A DNA stretch of 64,000 nucleotides from Pseudarthrobacter sp. L1SW (GCF_020809045.1 NZ_CP078079.1:3038001-3102000), one strand, 5' to 3'. Shown: positions 46,757 through 55,348, counted from the first letter of the stretch. Notes: generated by a model not told the origin, from the letters alone. Translations and numbers: made by a program.

Positions 46757-47947
46757 TCAGGGAAGCAGCTGGGCCCGGCGGTACCGGAGCTCCCGCCGGG
46801 CGCCGTTGAGCGGCGATCCCGTGAAGGGCAAGGCGTCCAGGTCGATGCCCTCGGCAGCTTTGAGGGCAATGATGTTGGCCGCTGCCGCGGCCCGCGGCGG
46901 CAGGGCGATGGCGGCCGCGAACTCCTGCCAGTGCCTGGCTTTGAGCCCCTTGACCTTGCCGGCGAGGGGCAGCGCCATGGTGTCGTCGCCATAGAGCAGG
47001 GTGCAGGGGATGTCATAGATCGGCGAAACGGCCCAGCCGCCGTTCCGGCCTGCAAGGACGGCGGCGTTCTTGGCGTGGAGGTCCCCGTTGCCGGTGAGCC
47101 AGGCGAAGGCGAACTGAAGGTACAGGTTCCTGGCCGCCACGGCCTTGGCCTTGCACAGCCCGGCCAGCGCCAGGACCAGTTCCTCCGAGCTGACTGCGTA
47201 TTTCGACGCCGGCGGAAGGTTCAGGACCTGCGCCCCGTCTTCGAGCGCCAAGCGCACCGGCCCGTCAACGTGGGCGCGGTCGAACCGCTCCACGAGGAGC
47301 CCCGGCCGGCCCTTCCTGTCAGTGACCACGCTGTGCTGGGCCACGGGGATCTTGAGGGCCTTGGCCCCGGCGAGATGGGCGGCCTCGTTCACCACAAGGT
47401 GCGGGTACTGGGGAGGGTCCAGCTTGAGCAGGTAGCGCCGGCCGGCAAGCGCCAGAGGGGTGGTCATCATCGAGGCGCTGGCCTTGTGCTGCACCCCGGG
47501 CAGCCCGTGCGGGTCCACCGCGTCCGCCAGGTAGGCGAAGTCCAGGTCTTCGGGCCGGGAGGTATCCGCCAGCGGCTGCTGCTCCACCAGGGGTTCGCCG
47601 GCGGGGACAACCTGCACATCTCCGGGCACGTCCGCGCCGACGGCCAGGAGCAGGCTGAGCTCATCGCTCAGACTCGTCTTCACGGCATCTTTGAGCACGG
47701 TGAGCCGGTGGCCTTCCGGCAAGAGGCCGGAGAAGAAGGCCGGCAGCGCGCCGCTGGGTGATTCCACGGGATCGGCGGTGACCGGCAGGGTTGTTGCCAC
47801 GGGCCGCGCGCCGGCACGGAGGTAGTGCTCGGCGTAGGAAAAGGCCACGCTGCCGCGGTCCGTGCGCGCCAAGTGCCCGGCCAGGATGCCTGCCTTGTAC
47901 ACGTCGGCGCCGCGGACGAACTTGAGCCGCCGGAGGTCCTCAGTCAT
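46757..47947 (-). CDS. hipA: HipA-type Ser/Thr kinase toxin
   Basis: 396 aa from the ATG at 47947. The catalytic loop GNGDLHAKN and the metal-binding SPIYDIPCT are present, with the ATP-loop region LLKLDPP upstream. In E. coli HipA phosphorylates glutamyl-tRNA synthetase; other HipA targets differ, and the target here is unknown. It starts 8 bases inside the hipB 3' end, giving coupled expression. Length is close to the 400-440 aa usual for the family. Confidence 0.88.
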   Translation of the reverse strand: MTEDLRRLKFVRGADVYKAGILAGHLARTDRGSVAFSYAEHYLRAGARPVATTLPVTADPVESPSGALPAFFSGLLPEGHRLTVLKDAVKTSLSDELSLLLAVGADVPGDVQVVPAGEPLVEQQPLADTSRPEDLDFAYLADAVDPHGLPGVQHKASASMMTTPLALAGRRYLLKLDPPQYPHLVVNEAAHLAGAKALKIPVAQHSVVTDRKGRPGLLVERFDRAHVDGPVRLALEDGAQVLNLPPASKYAVSSEELVLALAGLCKAKAVAARNLYLQFAFAWLTGNGDLHAKNAAVLAGRNGGWAVSPIYDIPCTLLYGDDTMALPLAGKVKGLKARHWQEFAAAIALPPRAAAAANIIALKAAEGIDLDALPFTGSPLNGARRELRYRRAQLLP

Positions 47948-48143
47948 CGGTGGCCCGGAGGCGGAGCCCCACAGCGTTGGCGGCGGCGGCCACCGTTCCC
48001 AGGGACGGATTGCCCGTCCCCGTTTCAATGGCATGGATGGTGCGGGCGGAGGTACCGGCCAGGTCCGCCAGCGTACCTTGGGTGATGCCGGCTTCCTTCC
48101 GGGCCCGCCGGATCATCTCGCCGATCGCGGCCACGTCTTCCAT
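47940..48143 (-). CDS. hipB: HipB-type antitoxin/repressor
   Basis: 67 aa XRE-type HTH (MIRRARKEAGITQGTLADLAG followed by SARTIHAIETGTGNPSLGT). It ends with ATDD and overlaps hipA by 8 bases. The start at 48143 is followed upstream by the GCAAGATATTGC repeats, its probable operators. As for other HipB proteins it should bind HipA and repress the operon. Confidence 0.88.
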   Translation of the reverse strand: MEDVAAIGEMIRRARKEAGITQGTLADLAGTSARTIHAIETGTGNPSLGTVAAAANAVGLRLRATDD

Positions 48144-48155
48144 GGTTCCCTTTCT

Positions 48156-48167
48156 GCAAGATATTGC
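48156..48167 (-). promoter_or_regulatory. hipB operator-like site 1
   Basis: GCAAGATATTGC, an inverted repeat GCAA-N4-TTGC, 13 bases upstream of the hipB start codon. With site 2 it forms a pair in which the flanking TTTCT and AGAAA are also mirror images. Confidence 0.6.
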
Positions 48168-48215
48168 TGATTGGCATCCTTCTTCCTGCCACCATCCACC
48201 AGAAACCACAAAACC

Positions 48216-48227
48216 GCAAGATATTGC
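48216..48227 (-). promoter_or_regulatory. hipB operator-like site 2
   Basis: An identical GCAAGATATTGC exactly 60 bases from site 1. A weaker third version, GGCAATATCCTT, lies at 48275-48286. The 60-base spacing places sites 1 and 2 on about the same face of the helix. Confidence 0.6.
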
Positions 48228-48310
48228 AGAAAAGGAGATGGGACGGGCGGCGAGGGCCTCCTCTGACCAGAACCGGCAATATCCTTCCGGTCCGGGACGG
48301 CCGCAAGGCC

Positions 48311-48496
48311 AATTTGGAAATTCTTGATCCGATCCTCGCCGATCCTTGAGGTGGCCCGTGCACACTGGCTCTCGTAAGGCCTGAAGCGTACAAAAGTAGC
48401 AGCTGGGATCTGGGCCCAGCGCGCCAAAGCCCCCAACTCGGTTACGGCCGAAGGTCTCAGTGCTTGGCGGTGTCAGGAAACCGGCACCGCCAAGCA
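48311..48496. repeat. Structured element of about 190 bp, copy 1
   Basis: Similar over its whole length to 54371-54562. It contains the stem CTGGG/CCCAG and a final 12-bp stem at 48461-48472 and 48485-48496. The other copy keeps both stems with changed base pairs. It ends 34 bases before the NAD(P)-binding gene. Confidence 0.7.
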
Positions 48497-48529
48497 CACC
48501 ATCTTCCAGTATTTACGTAGGATTTCTCT

Positions 48530-49285
48530 ATGAGGATTGCCGTCGCGGGGGGAACCGGTACCGTGGGACGCCACGTTGTAGCCGTAGCGAAGGAGCGCGG
48601 CCACGACGTTGTGAGCCTGAGCCGTGCCGAGGGTGTGGACCTGGTGAACGGGCGCGGCCTGGCCCGGGCCCTCGCGGGCATGGACACCGTGATAGACGTC
48701 TCCGGCATCCAGACCACCTCCACCAAGCAGGCCGTGGACTTCTTCACCAACGCCACCCAAAACCTGCTGGCAGCGGAAAAGGACGCGGGCGTGCAGCACC
48801 ACGTGGCGCTCTCCATTGTGGGCATCGACGGCGCCACATCCGGCCTCTACGCGGGGAAGCTGGTGCAGGAGGACGAGGTCCGGCACGGCGGCATCCCGTG
48901 GACCCTGCTGCGCTCCACCCAGTTCCACGAGTTCGTGCCGCTGACGGTGAAGATCGGATCTGTGGGCCCGCTGGTGGCCGTTCCAAAAATGGTCACCCAA
49001 CCCATCGCTGCCCGCGAGGTGGCCGAGGCCCTGGTGGACGCCGCGGAGGCAGGACCCCGGGGACGGATCACCGACCTTGGCGGGCCGCGGACCGAGGAAC
49101 TCGCAAACCTGGTCCGCACCTATCTCGCCAAGACCGGCGAGCGCAAGAAGGTCCTGGAGGCTGTGCTGCCCGGCCGCATGGGCAAAGCCATGCGCAGCGG
49201 TGCGCTGGTCCCGGCGCCTGGTGCCGCCGTCGGACGCCAAACGTTCCAGCAGTGGCTGGAAGCCAGCACCTCCAGCGCCGGATAA
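48530..49285 (+). CDS. NAD(P)-binding, NmrA-like atypical SDR protein
   Basis: 251 aa. The dinucleotide motif GGTGTVG is at 7-13. The YxxxK dyad is represented by YAGKLVQE near residue 106, within an NmrA-type layout. No active-site Ser-Tyr-Lys triad is certain. These proteins may be redox sensors or quinone/oxido reductases. It stands alone, with copy 1 of the structured element as its leader or upstream neighbour. Confidence 0.82.
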   Translation: MRIAVAGGTGTVGRHVVAVAKERGHDVVSLSRAEGVDLVNGRGLARALAGMDTVIDVSGIQTTSTKQAVDFFTNATQNLLAAEKDAGVQHHVALSIVGIDGATSGLYAGKLVQEDEVRHGGIPWTLLRSTQFHEFVPLTVKIGSVGPLVAVPKMVTQPIAAREVAEALVDAAEAGPRGRITDLGGPRTEELANLVRTYLAKTGERKKVLEAVLPGRMGKAMRSGALVPAPGAAVGRQTFQQWLEASTSSAG

Positions 49286-49451
49286 CCGGCTTTCCCTGAC
49301 TGCCAACGCACTCCAGTACTCCAAGCAAGTAGTCCCTCCGCCGGGCAGGAAAAGTAGAGTACCTGCTACTCGTGCCCTTCCCCGGCGGTCCCGCTAGATT
49401 CAGGGAAAGCCCGCGCAGCGAGGCACGGGCCGGACTGGACGGGGGCAAAGC

Positions 49452-50198
49452 GTGGCAGCACATCCGGCGACTGACGGCAGGCGCCAGGACCGGCCCGGGT
49501 TCCTGTTGGACCTGATCACCGGGACCGAGACGGAACTGGACTCGCTCCAGCGGCTCACCGAGGCCGCTGCGAAGGCGGTCAACGGCCAGGCCGGGTCCGG
49601 GATGGACTGCGCCGCCGTGCTGGCGCGCGGAGGGACTACGCTGGCCACCGCCGGCAGCAGCAGCGCGGCCGCCGAACTGGCCGCTTCGGAGGACCGGTAC
49701 GGGGACGGTCCACTGATGCAGGCACTGAGTACCGCGGGTGCAGTGACGGTCGACGGCGACACGTCAGTGCGGTGGCGGGCGTACCGGCGGCGGCTGGTGG
49801 CCAGCGGGTATGGCCGCGCGGTGGCGGTTCCGCTGGGGCTGGCCGGCGGCACGTCCTGCGCCCTGGTGTTCCTGGGGCGGACCGGCACCGGGTTCCCGGA
49901 AGACCTCCTGGCGGAGGCGAAATGGTTCGCCGGGGTGGCAACCCACAGCATGCGGCTGGCCCTTGAGGTGCGGAACGTCCGGTCCGCCGGGGACAACCTG
50001 AAATCCGTGCTGGAAAGCCGCACCTCCATCGATGTGGCCTGCGGTGTGATCATGGCGCAGAACCGCTGCACGTACCCCGAGGCGTTCATCAAGTTGGCCA
50101 GCGCGTCCCGGCAGCGGAACCTGAAGGTCCGCAGTGTTGCCGAGAACATCCTCAAGGCGCTGCCCAGCGGCGCTCCGGCTGCACGGTTCGAATTCTGA
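49452..50198 (+). CDS. GAF-ANTAR regulator
   Basis: 248 aa. GAF domain at about 25-170, then an ANTAR RNA-binding domain (residues about 180-245) with SVLESRTSIDVACGVIMAQNRC and EAFIKLASASRQRNLKVRSVAENI. ANTAR proteins act as antiterminators on paired stem-loops in mRNA leaders. The GTG start follows GGGGGC. The signal sensed by the GAF domain is unknown, and no target leader was identified in this window. Confidence 0.88.
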   Translation: MAAHPATDGRRQDRPGFLLDLITGTETELDSLQRLTEAAAKAVNGQAGSGMDCAAVLARGGTTLATAGSSSAAAELAASEDRYGDGPLMQALSTAGAVTVDGDTSVRWRAYRRRLVASGYGRAVAVPLGLAGGTSCALVFLGRTGTGFPEDLLAEAKWFAGVATHSMRLALEVRNVRSAGDNLKSVLESRTSIDVACGVIMAQNRCTYPEAFIKLASASRQRNLKVRSVAENILKALPSGAPAARFEF

Positions 50199-50494
50199 AG
50201 GGGTCCGCAGTATCAGCTGGCGCAGCCGGACTGTCCGGGCAAGGGGAAAGCCCCTCCTAGGAGGGGCTTTCAACGTAGTGGTCAATTGTCTTCTGGCTAC
50301 GGTCAGTGGTGGTGATGCGCTACCCCTTCCCAGACGCCCCCCGGCGCCCATCTGGACTATGACAAGAACTGACTTTAATAACCTGTGCCCCGGAAGTAAA
50401 CAGCTAATTAAAAGTTCCCGCGCTCCCCCCGCGGATTTCCACATGATTCGGGATTTTTACTTGCGCGAAACAGGCCCGGCCGTATTATTCATGC
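50199..50494. other. Gene-free interval with one terminator
   Basis: Apart from the stem at 50247-50270, nothing was identified. The right part (50360-50480) is AT-richer than its surroundings and may hold the promoter of the small protein gene at 50495. Confidence 0.6.
50247..50270 (+). terminator. Terminator after the GAF-ANTAR gene
   Basis: Perfect 24-bp palindrome AAAGCCCCTCCTAGGAGGGG plus CTTT, 48 bases after the stop codon. GC-rich stem flanked by A and T on both sides, so it could act in both directions. Confidence 0.75.
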
Positions 50495-50689
50495 ATGTGG
50501 ACTAAACAGCACCAGGCTCTGTGTGTCACGTGTGGCAGGAACACCAACCACGTGACGCACTATGTAAAGGACGACGTCGGCGGTTCGTTGATTGCCCAGG
50601 TCCAGTGTGCTGAGCACCACGAGGCGCAGGTCCGCAGTGAGCAGTACCAGGCTGTGCGGCTGGCACCGGCAGAGGAGCCCGCAGCCTGA
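50495..50689 (+). CDS. Small cysteine-containing protein
   Basis: 64 aa. CVTC near residue 10 with later His and Cys (HVTHYV, CAEHH) could bind zinc as a small ribbon. The remainder is charged. I do not recognise the family. Starts at an ATG within a CATGCATGTGG context; a weak ribosome site makes the start uncertain. Confidence 0.55.
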   Translation: MWTKQHQALCVTCGRNTNHVTHYVKDDVGGSLIAQVQCAEHHEAQVRSEQYQAVRLAPAEEPAA

Positions 50690-50886
50690 CCTTCCCCACG
50701 GCCCTTCGGGCGGCGCGGTTGCCACGCCCCCGCTCTGGGAACGGCGCTCCCGGGCGGCAGCACGCGCGGACATTACCCTCCACTGGTTTAGGGGCATGCG
50801 GAATTAGTAAGTAGACTGATTAGCATGGCTTGTAAATCAGCACAGAGGCATGGGCTGGATGCGCATCCCATGCCCCGGCGGAAAGC

Positions 50887-51660
50887 ATGAGCGACGAGTC
50901 AGAGCGGCGGCTTGAGCTTGCTGCCATGATGGTTGCCGGTTTGGACCCGGCGCACATCTGGCCGGCCTACTTTGGCGGCGCCCGCTTTTCCGATTTTGAG
51001 CTGCGTGCCTACCTTCACGGCGCCCTGGCATTGCCCGAATTTGAACAGGGCTACAGCGCCGGCACAGTTCCCGCACCTGCGCAGCAGCGGGGCCGGGGAC
51101 ACCAGCACGGGAGTGGAAGCACCAGCGAGGATGCGCTGGCGTCCTTGGGAGCCGCGGGCAGGTTTCTCCTGACGCCTGAAAGGGCAGAAGAGGAACGGAT
51201 ACAGTCCCTTCGGGAGACCAATCTGCTCCACACCGGGACGGTGGACATCTTTGACCGGGTGGTGGAAACCGCCAAGGACTATTTCGGCGTTGGCGCCGCG
51301 TCCCTGTCCCTGATCGCTGAAAACGCCCAGTTCCTCAAGTCCGTGGTCGGCCCCCTTAGCGTGGAGACACCCCGGGAGATCGCGCTGTGTACGCATACCG
51401 TCCGGCTGAACAGGATGCTCGTAGTCAACGACACCCTCACCGACAACCGGTTTGCCACCAATCCCCTGGTCCTCGGGGAGCCCTTTATCCGCTTCTACGC
51501 CGGTTATCCCCTGCACGGACCCCGCGGCTGGAACATCGGAACGCTGTGCGTCATTGACCACAACCCCCGGGCGTTCAGCGACTCCGATGAGCAGGTACTC
51601 CGTACACTCGCCACCATCGTGCAGAACAACATCGACGCCCGCACCGGCGCCGCCGGCTAG
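50887..51660 (+). CDS. GAF-domain protein
   Basis: 257 aa. The N-terminal 55 residues form a helical region (ELAAMMVAGLDPAHIWPAYFGG), then a Gly/Gln/His-rich linker, then a GAF domain at about 105-250 with the FYAGYPLHGPRGWNIGTLCVID core. No output domain, so it may regulate another protein. Preceded by GGCGGAAAG. It converges with the acyltransferase gene, overlapping by four bases at the stop codons. Confidence 0.82.
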   Translation: MSDESERRLELAAMMVAGLDPAHIWPAYFGGARFSDFELRAYLHGALALPEFEQGYSAGTVPAPAQQRGRGHQHGSGSTSEDALASLGAAGRFLLTPERAEEERIQSLRETNLLHTGTVDIFDRVVETAKDYFGVGAASLSLIAENAQFLKSVVGPLSVETPREIALCTHTVRLNRMLVVNDTLTDNRFATNPLVLGEPFIRFYAGYPLHGPRGWNIGTLCVIDHNPRAFSDSDEQVLRTLATIVQNNIDARTGAAG

Positions 51661-52862
51661 GACCCGCGGCCGGCGGCCACCAGTTCAGGGCTGCGGTCCG
51701 GCGCAGGTTTTCGCGCCGCCTCCGGAGCGGAACGCACGACGGCGGGCTCCAGCCTGGTGTTTGCCCAGCGGCGGACGGGCGTTTCCACCAGGCGGTGGGA
51801 GGCATAGGCCAGCAGTGCGGTCCCCGCTGCAGCCAGCGGCACGAGCAGCCACAGCGAGGGGACCAGCGGCATCAGCAGCAGGTAGACGGGCAAGTGCCAG
51901 AGGTAGAAGGCATACGAGAGGTCGCGGCCGGGCCCGGCAAGCCAGGGATGGCTGAGGACCCGTGCGGGAAATCCGGCCGGCTGCAGCACAAGCGATCCGA
52001 TCAGCACGGCCGCCAGCAGGGACAGCACCGTGGGCCCGGCGGTCCAGAAGGCGCTGAACCAGAGGCCAGGGGTGTCCGGTTCCTTCAGCAGGAACAGGGC
52101 CGCCAGCAGGATGAACCCGGCGGCGGGCCCGGCCCAGCGGGCCGCTGCCCGGAGTGTTGCGTGTAGCCGGGAGCCCGGGGTGACAGCGGTGAAGGCGAGG
52201 GCCAGGGCACACCCGATCAGCAGCTCGTCGGCCCGCATGTCCGGCCCGTTGTACAGGCGGTTCAGCGGCGCCCCGAACAGGACCAGGACAAACCGCTCCA
52301 GGAGGAACGCCGCGGCCAGCCCTCCGGTGATCCACGTGACGGTGCGGACCTTCCAGTACCGGAGCAGCATCAGCAGGAGCAGCGGCCACACCAGGTAGAA
52401 CTGCTCCTCGACGGCCAGTGTCCAGGTGGGGCCAAGCGTTTCACCGGCTATGGAGTCGCCGAACATTCCGAAGCGGGCCAGGTTCATCACGTACCCGGCG
52501 GCCGGCAGGACAAATCCTTCCTGTCCCGCCCATTTCGACGCCGGGAAGGCCACGCCCACCACGACAATCACGCCGCACAGGGCCAGCAGCGCCGGCCATA
52601 GCCTGGCCATTCGCTTGGCGTAGAAGACCCCCAGCCGCAGGCGGCCGGCAGCCAGATACTCCTTCATGATTAGGAGGGTGATCACGAAGCCGCTGAGCGT
52701 GAAAAAGACGTCCACCCCAATGGATCCGCCCGGCATCAGGGCAGTTGCCGTGTGGAAGAGAAACACCCCCGCCACGGCAAGCGTCCGGAGCCCGTCCAGG
52801 GCATGCTTGCGCCCGGCGACGAGGCTTGTCCCGGGTACCGCGCTGCGTCCGGGTGCTGACAA
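51657..52862 (-). CDS. Acyltransferase-3 (OafA-like) membrane protein
   Basis: About 401 aa. GRKHALDGLRTLAVAGVFLFH at the N-terminus supplies the family's catalytic His region, followed by GGSIGVDVFFTLSGF; ten or so membrane helices. Probably O-acetylates a cell-surface sugar or peptidoglycan. The start is uncertain: TTG 52862 has AGGTCAAG upstream, while the -10-like TATATA near 52900 suggests transcription begins after the earlier in-frame codons. The C-terminus has a short Ala/Pro/Arg-rich tail. Confidence 0.82.
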   Translation of the reverse strand: MSAPGRSAVPGTSLVAGRKHALDGLRTLAVAGVFLFHTATALMPGGSIGVDVFFTLSGFVITLLIMKEYLAAGRLRLGVFYAKRMARLWPALLALCGVIVVVGVAFPASKWAGQEGFVLPAAGYVMNLARFGMFGDSIAGETLGPTWTLAVEEQFYLVWPLLLLMLLRYWKVRTVTWITGGLAAAFLLERFVLVLFGAPLNRLYNGPDMRADELLIGCALALAFTAVTPGSRLHATLRAAARWAGPAAGFILLAALFLLKEPDTPGLWFSAFWTAGPTVLSLLAAVLIGSLVLQPAGFPARVLSHPWLAGPGRDLSYAFYLWHLPVYLLLMPLVPSLWLLVPLAAAGTALLAYASHRLVETPVRRWANTRLEPAVVRSAPEAARKPAPDRSPELVAAGRGS

Positions 52863-52985
52863 ATTTCCGCTGCTTGACCTAAAAACCACCAAGCAAGCAT
52901 ATATAACGTTTCCATAACTGCGCTGAACGCAGGCTGGACGTTGGCTGTGTGAGGGCAGGTTGCACAAGCGGGCGGAACGGGCTGA

Positions 52986-53022
52986 AACGGACGACGGCGG
53001 CACGCGGCCGCCGTCGTCCGTT
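52986..53022. terminator. 16-bp-stem terminator, related to the hairpin at 59981
   Basis: AACGGACGACGGCGGC (52986-53001) is the exact reverse complement of 53007-53022, loop of five bases. It lies downstream of the small membrane protein on the minus strand. Its core is nearly identical to 59985-60011. Confidence 0.75.
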
Positions 53023-53072
53023 CCATGTGAGCCGCTCCCGGCAGAGGGGTGGAGCTAACACCTGCCGGCGCG

Positions 53073-53567
53073 TCAGTGGTGTGTTGCCGCAGGGCTCCGC
53101 ATGCCGCTGTACGCTGCCGCTACCCCCACCAGGAAGATGAGGACGGCGAGGTAGATCAGGCCGAGGTGCCCCAGCGTTGCCAGGCCCCACGGGTAGTGCG
53201 CGGGAAGGGCCACAGCGAGCCCAACCACCGGGACGACAACCGCGGTGGCGAAGGCCCACCGCTCCCCCCGGCGCACCCCGTACCAGGACAGGCCCGCGAC
53301 AGCCAGGCCAGTGGCCGCGATGAAGCCGCTGACCGCGATGTGCAGGTGGCTTATGTAGTGGTACAGCTGCGGACTGAATGCCTCGATCTCCGCCTTCCCC
53401 TTGTCCACCTGATCCGGTCCGATGCCCAGCTCAAGGAAGGCGTCCGTGAAGTTCATGACCAGGAAGATCAAGGCGTACCCCACGAATGCCAGCCCGGCGA
53501 ATGTCATGAGTGCCGCTCCTGTCCGGAGGCGGGACTGTTGCTGGTGTGGAGATTGGATGGTGGACAT
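53073..53567 (-). CDS. Four-helix membrane protein next to the ArsR-rhodanese gene
   Basis: 164 aa from the ATG at 53567, preceded by AAAGGAAGTGG. Four hydrophobic segments (about 20-40, 70-95, 97-117 and 125-150); a His-containing motif HYISHLHIAVSGF occurs near 69. Family not recognised. It diverges from the ArsR-rhodanese gene with two palindromes in the 91-base gap, so it is the likely target of that repressor. Confidence 0.72.
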   Translation of the reverse strand: MSTIQSPHQQQSRLRTGAALMTFAGLAFVGYALIFLVMNFTDAFLELGIGPDQVDKGKAEIEAFSPQLYHYISHLHIAVSGFIAATGLAVAGLSWYGVRRGERWAFATAVVVPVVGLAVALPAHYPWGLATLGHLGLIYLAVLIFLVGVAAAYSGMRSPAATHH

Positions 53568-53584
53568 GGCCACCACTTCCTTTC

Positions 53585-53606
53585 TATTCAAGTAGATACT
53601 TGAATA
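53585..53606. promoter_or_regulatory. Operator-like palindrome 1, ArsR-rhodanese/membrane protein
   Basis: Ten-base arms around a 2-base centre; the right half reads TACTTGAATA. Perfect inverted repeat of 22 bases, just upstream of the membrane protein's ribosome site. Confidence 0.65.
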
Positions 53607-53629
53607 AGAACCCCGCGACGGTAGGATTG

Positions 53630-53645
53630 TCAAGAGATCTCTTGA
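53630..53645. promoter_or_regulatory. Operator-like palindrome 2
   Basis: TCAAGAGATCTCTTGA, perfect 16-bp palindrome, sharing the TCAAG...CTTGA ends with palindrome 1 and lying 13 bases before the ArsR-rhodanese GTG. Confidence 0.65.
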
Positions 53646-53658
53646 ATAGGAGGAGCGG

Positions 53659-54327
53659 GTGGGCGACCAGCAGGACAAGGACGCGCTTTACGACGTCCTC
53701 GTAGAAGCCGCCAAGGCGTTGGGGAACGGCCGGAGGGCGCAGCTGATCGATGTCCTCGGCCAGGGTGAGCGCTCGGTTGAAGAGCTGGCTGCGGAGATCC
53801 ATCAGAGTACGGCCAACACATCCCAGCACCTGCAGCGCCTGCTGCGCGCCGGCCTCGCCTCCTCGCGGCGCTCCGGGACGCGGATCTACTACTCCCTTGC
53901 CAGCCCCGCAGTGGAACGGCTGTGGCGGGCACTCCGGGAGACGGCCGAGGCGCACGCCGGGGAGCTTGGCGAACTGGTCCGCGCCTACGTCGGCGACCGC
54001 ACCGACCTGAGCATGATCACGCGCGACGATCTGCTGCTGCGGCTGCGGCAGGGCGGCGTGGTGGTGCTGGACGTGCGGCCACGGCCGGAATACGACGCCG
54101 GACATATCCCCGGCGCGCTGTCCCTGCCCCTCTCCGACGTCAAGTCCCGGCTGCGGGAGGTTCCCCAAGGGGGTGAAATCGTTGCCTACTGCCGGGGCGC
54201 GTACTGCCTGTTTGCGGATGAGGCCGTCCGGCTGCTCGCGGACGAAGGGCGCCCCGCTGCAAGGCTCGAGGAGGGCTTCCCTGAGTGGAAGGCCGCAGGA
54301 CTGCCGGTGGAACAGTCCGGCACGTAG
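53659..54327 (+). CDS. ArsR-family HTH fused to a rhodanese domain
   Basis: 222 aa. ArsR-type winged helix at 1-100 (TANTSQHLQRLLRAGLASSRR as recognition region) and a rhodanese domain at 120-220 with active-site loop CRGAYC (178-183). There is no cysteine in the HTH part, so the only thiols are Cys178 and Cys183: sulfur transfer or persulfide, not metal, is the likely signal. GTG start after AGGAGGAG. It probably represses itself and the divergent membrane protein through the palindromes between them. Confidence 0.88.
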   Translation: MGDQQDKDALYDVLVEAAKALGNGRRAQLIDVLGQGERSVEELAAEIHQSTANTSQHLQRLLRAGLASSRRSGTRIYYSLASPAVERLWRALRETAEAHAGELGELVRAYVGDRTDLSMITRDDLLLRLRQGGVVVLDVRPRPEYDAGHIPGALSLPLSDVKSRLREVPQGGEIVAYCRGAYCLFADEAVRLLADEGRPAARLEEGFPEWKAAGLPVEQSGT

Positions 54328-54370
54328 TCCGCCCGGACACCAGCCGGGCACCCAGCTGGCGGCCCTGGAT

Positions 54371-54562
54371 AATTTGAGGAAGTCTTGGGTGGTTCTTGAC
54401 GGTATCTGCCGCCGCCCTTGAGGATGAAAGCCCACAGTAGTCCGTGAAAGGCAGCGGCGCATGGGGGTGCGGCTGGAACTGGGTCCAGTAGTACCGCAGC
54501 CTTGAGTCGGGAAACCGATGGGTCTCAGCGCTTGGCGGTGTCAGGGGCGGCGCCGCCAAGCG
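54371..54562. repeat. Structured element of about 190 bp, copy 2
   Basis: Counterpart of 48311-48496. Stems CTGGA/TCCAG and a final 12-bp stem (54529-54540 with 54551-54562, one G-T pair). It provides the last codons and stop of the cation transporter on the minus strand. Confidence 0.7.
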
Positions 54563-55190
54563 GGACCCCCTCGCAGCACGCGTCACCCCGCCAGGCATCA
54601 AGGCCTTCCCGGACGGCGATACCCGCAATGACCAGTGCCGCGACGGCGTCGGCCCACCACCAGCCCAAGGTGCTGTTCAGGACCAGGCCAAGCAGCAGTA
54701 CGGCCGAAAGGTACGTGCAGAGCAGCGTCTGCTTGGAATCGGCGACGGCGCTCTTTGAGCCGAGTTCGCGTCCGGCGCGTCGTTGTGCCCAGGACAGCAC
54801 GGGCATGATTGCCAGGCTCAGGGCTGCGATGACTATGCCTGGTGTCGAGTGCCGGGCTTCCCCGGCCCCGCCCAGTGACCGGATGGCGTCCACGCTCACA
54901 AACGCGGCAAGGGCGAAGAAGGAGACGGCGATGATCCGCAAGGTAAGGTACTCACGCCGTTCCGGGTCCTTGGCGGCGAACTGCCAGGACAATGCGAGAG
55001 CGGATGCCACCTCGATGACGGAGTCAAGGCCGAATCCGATCAGCGCCGCGGAGTCCGCCACTCCCCCGGCCCAGAGTGCCACGGCGGCTTCGATGACGTT
55101 ATAGGTGATGGTCGCGGCCGCGAGCAATCGGATTCTCCGGCTCAGCACCGCCCGCCGGTCAGTGCCAGGTGAAGGGGGCCGTGGGGTCAT
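54525..55190 (-). CDS. CDF-like cation transporter, short form
   Basis: 221 aa from the ATG at 55190, preceded by GGGGGTGG. Five or six helices with the CDF-type segment ADSAALIGFGLDSVIEV and the later SKQTLLCTYLSAVLLLGL and WWWADAVAALVIAG. Shorter than usual (about 300) and lacking the C-terminal cytoplasmic domain. The last residues and stop lie inside structured element copy 2, so truncation by that element is possible. Probably zinc or other divalent-metal efflux. Confidence 0.8.
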   Translation of the reverse strand: MTPRPPSPGTDRRAVLSRRIRLLAAATITYNVIEAAVALWAGGVADSAALIGFGLDSVIEVASALALSWQFAAKDPERREYLTLRIIAVSFFALAAFVSVDAIRSLGGAGEARHSTPGIVIAALSLAIMPVLSWAQRRAGRELGSKSAVADSKQTLLCTYLSAVLLLGLVLNSTLGWWWADAVAALVIAGIAVREGLDAWRGDACCEGVPLGGAAPDTAKR

Positions 55191-55348
55191 GCCACCCCCG
55201 ACGCATAGGACGGCGCGTCCGCGGATGCCATCAGAATCCGGGCCCGGGCCGGGTCGGACGCCGCATAGCCGAACCTGGCCAGAACAGGCGCACGAGTGAG
55301 GGCTTCCATGGAGCCAAAGTACATCGAGGGATGTACTGCGGAAAAGCT

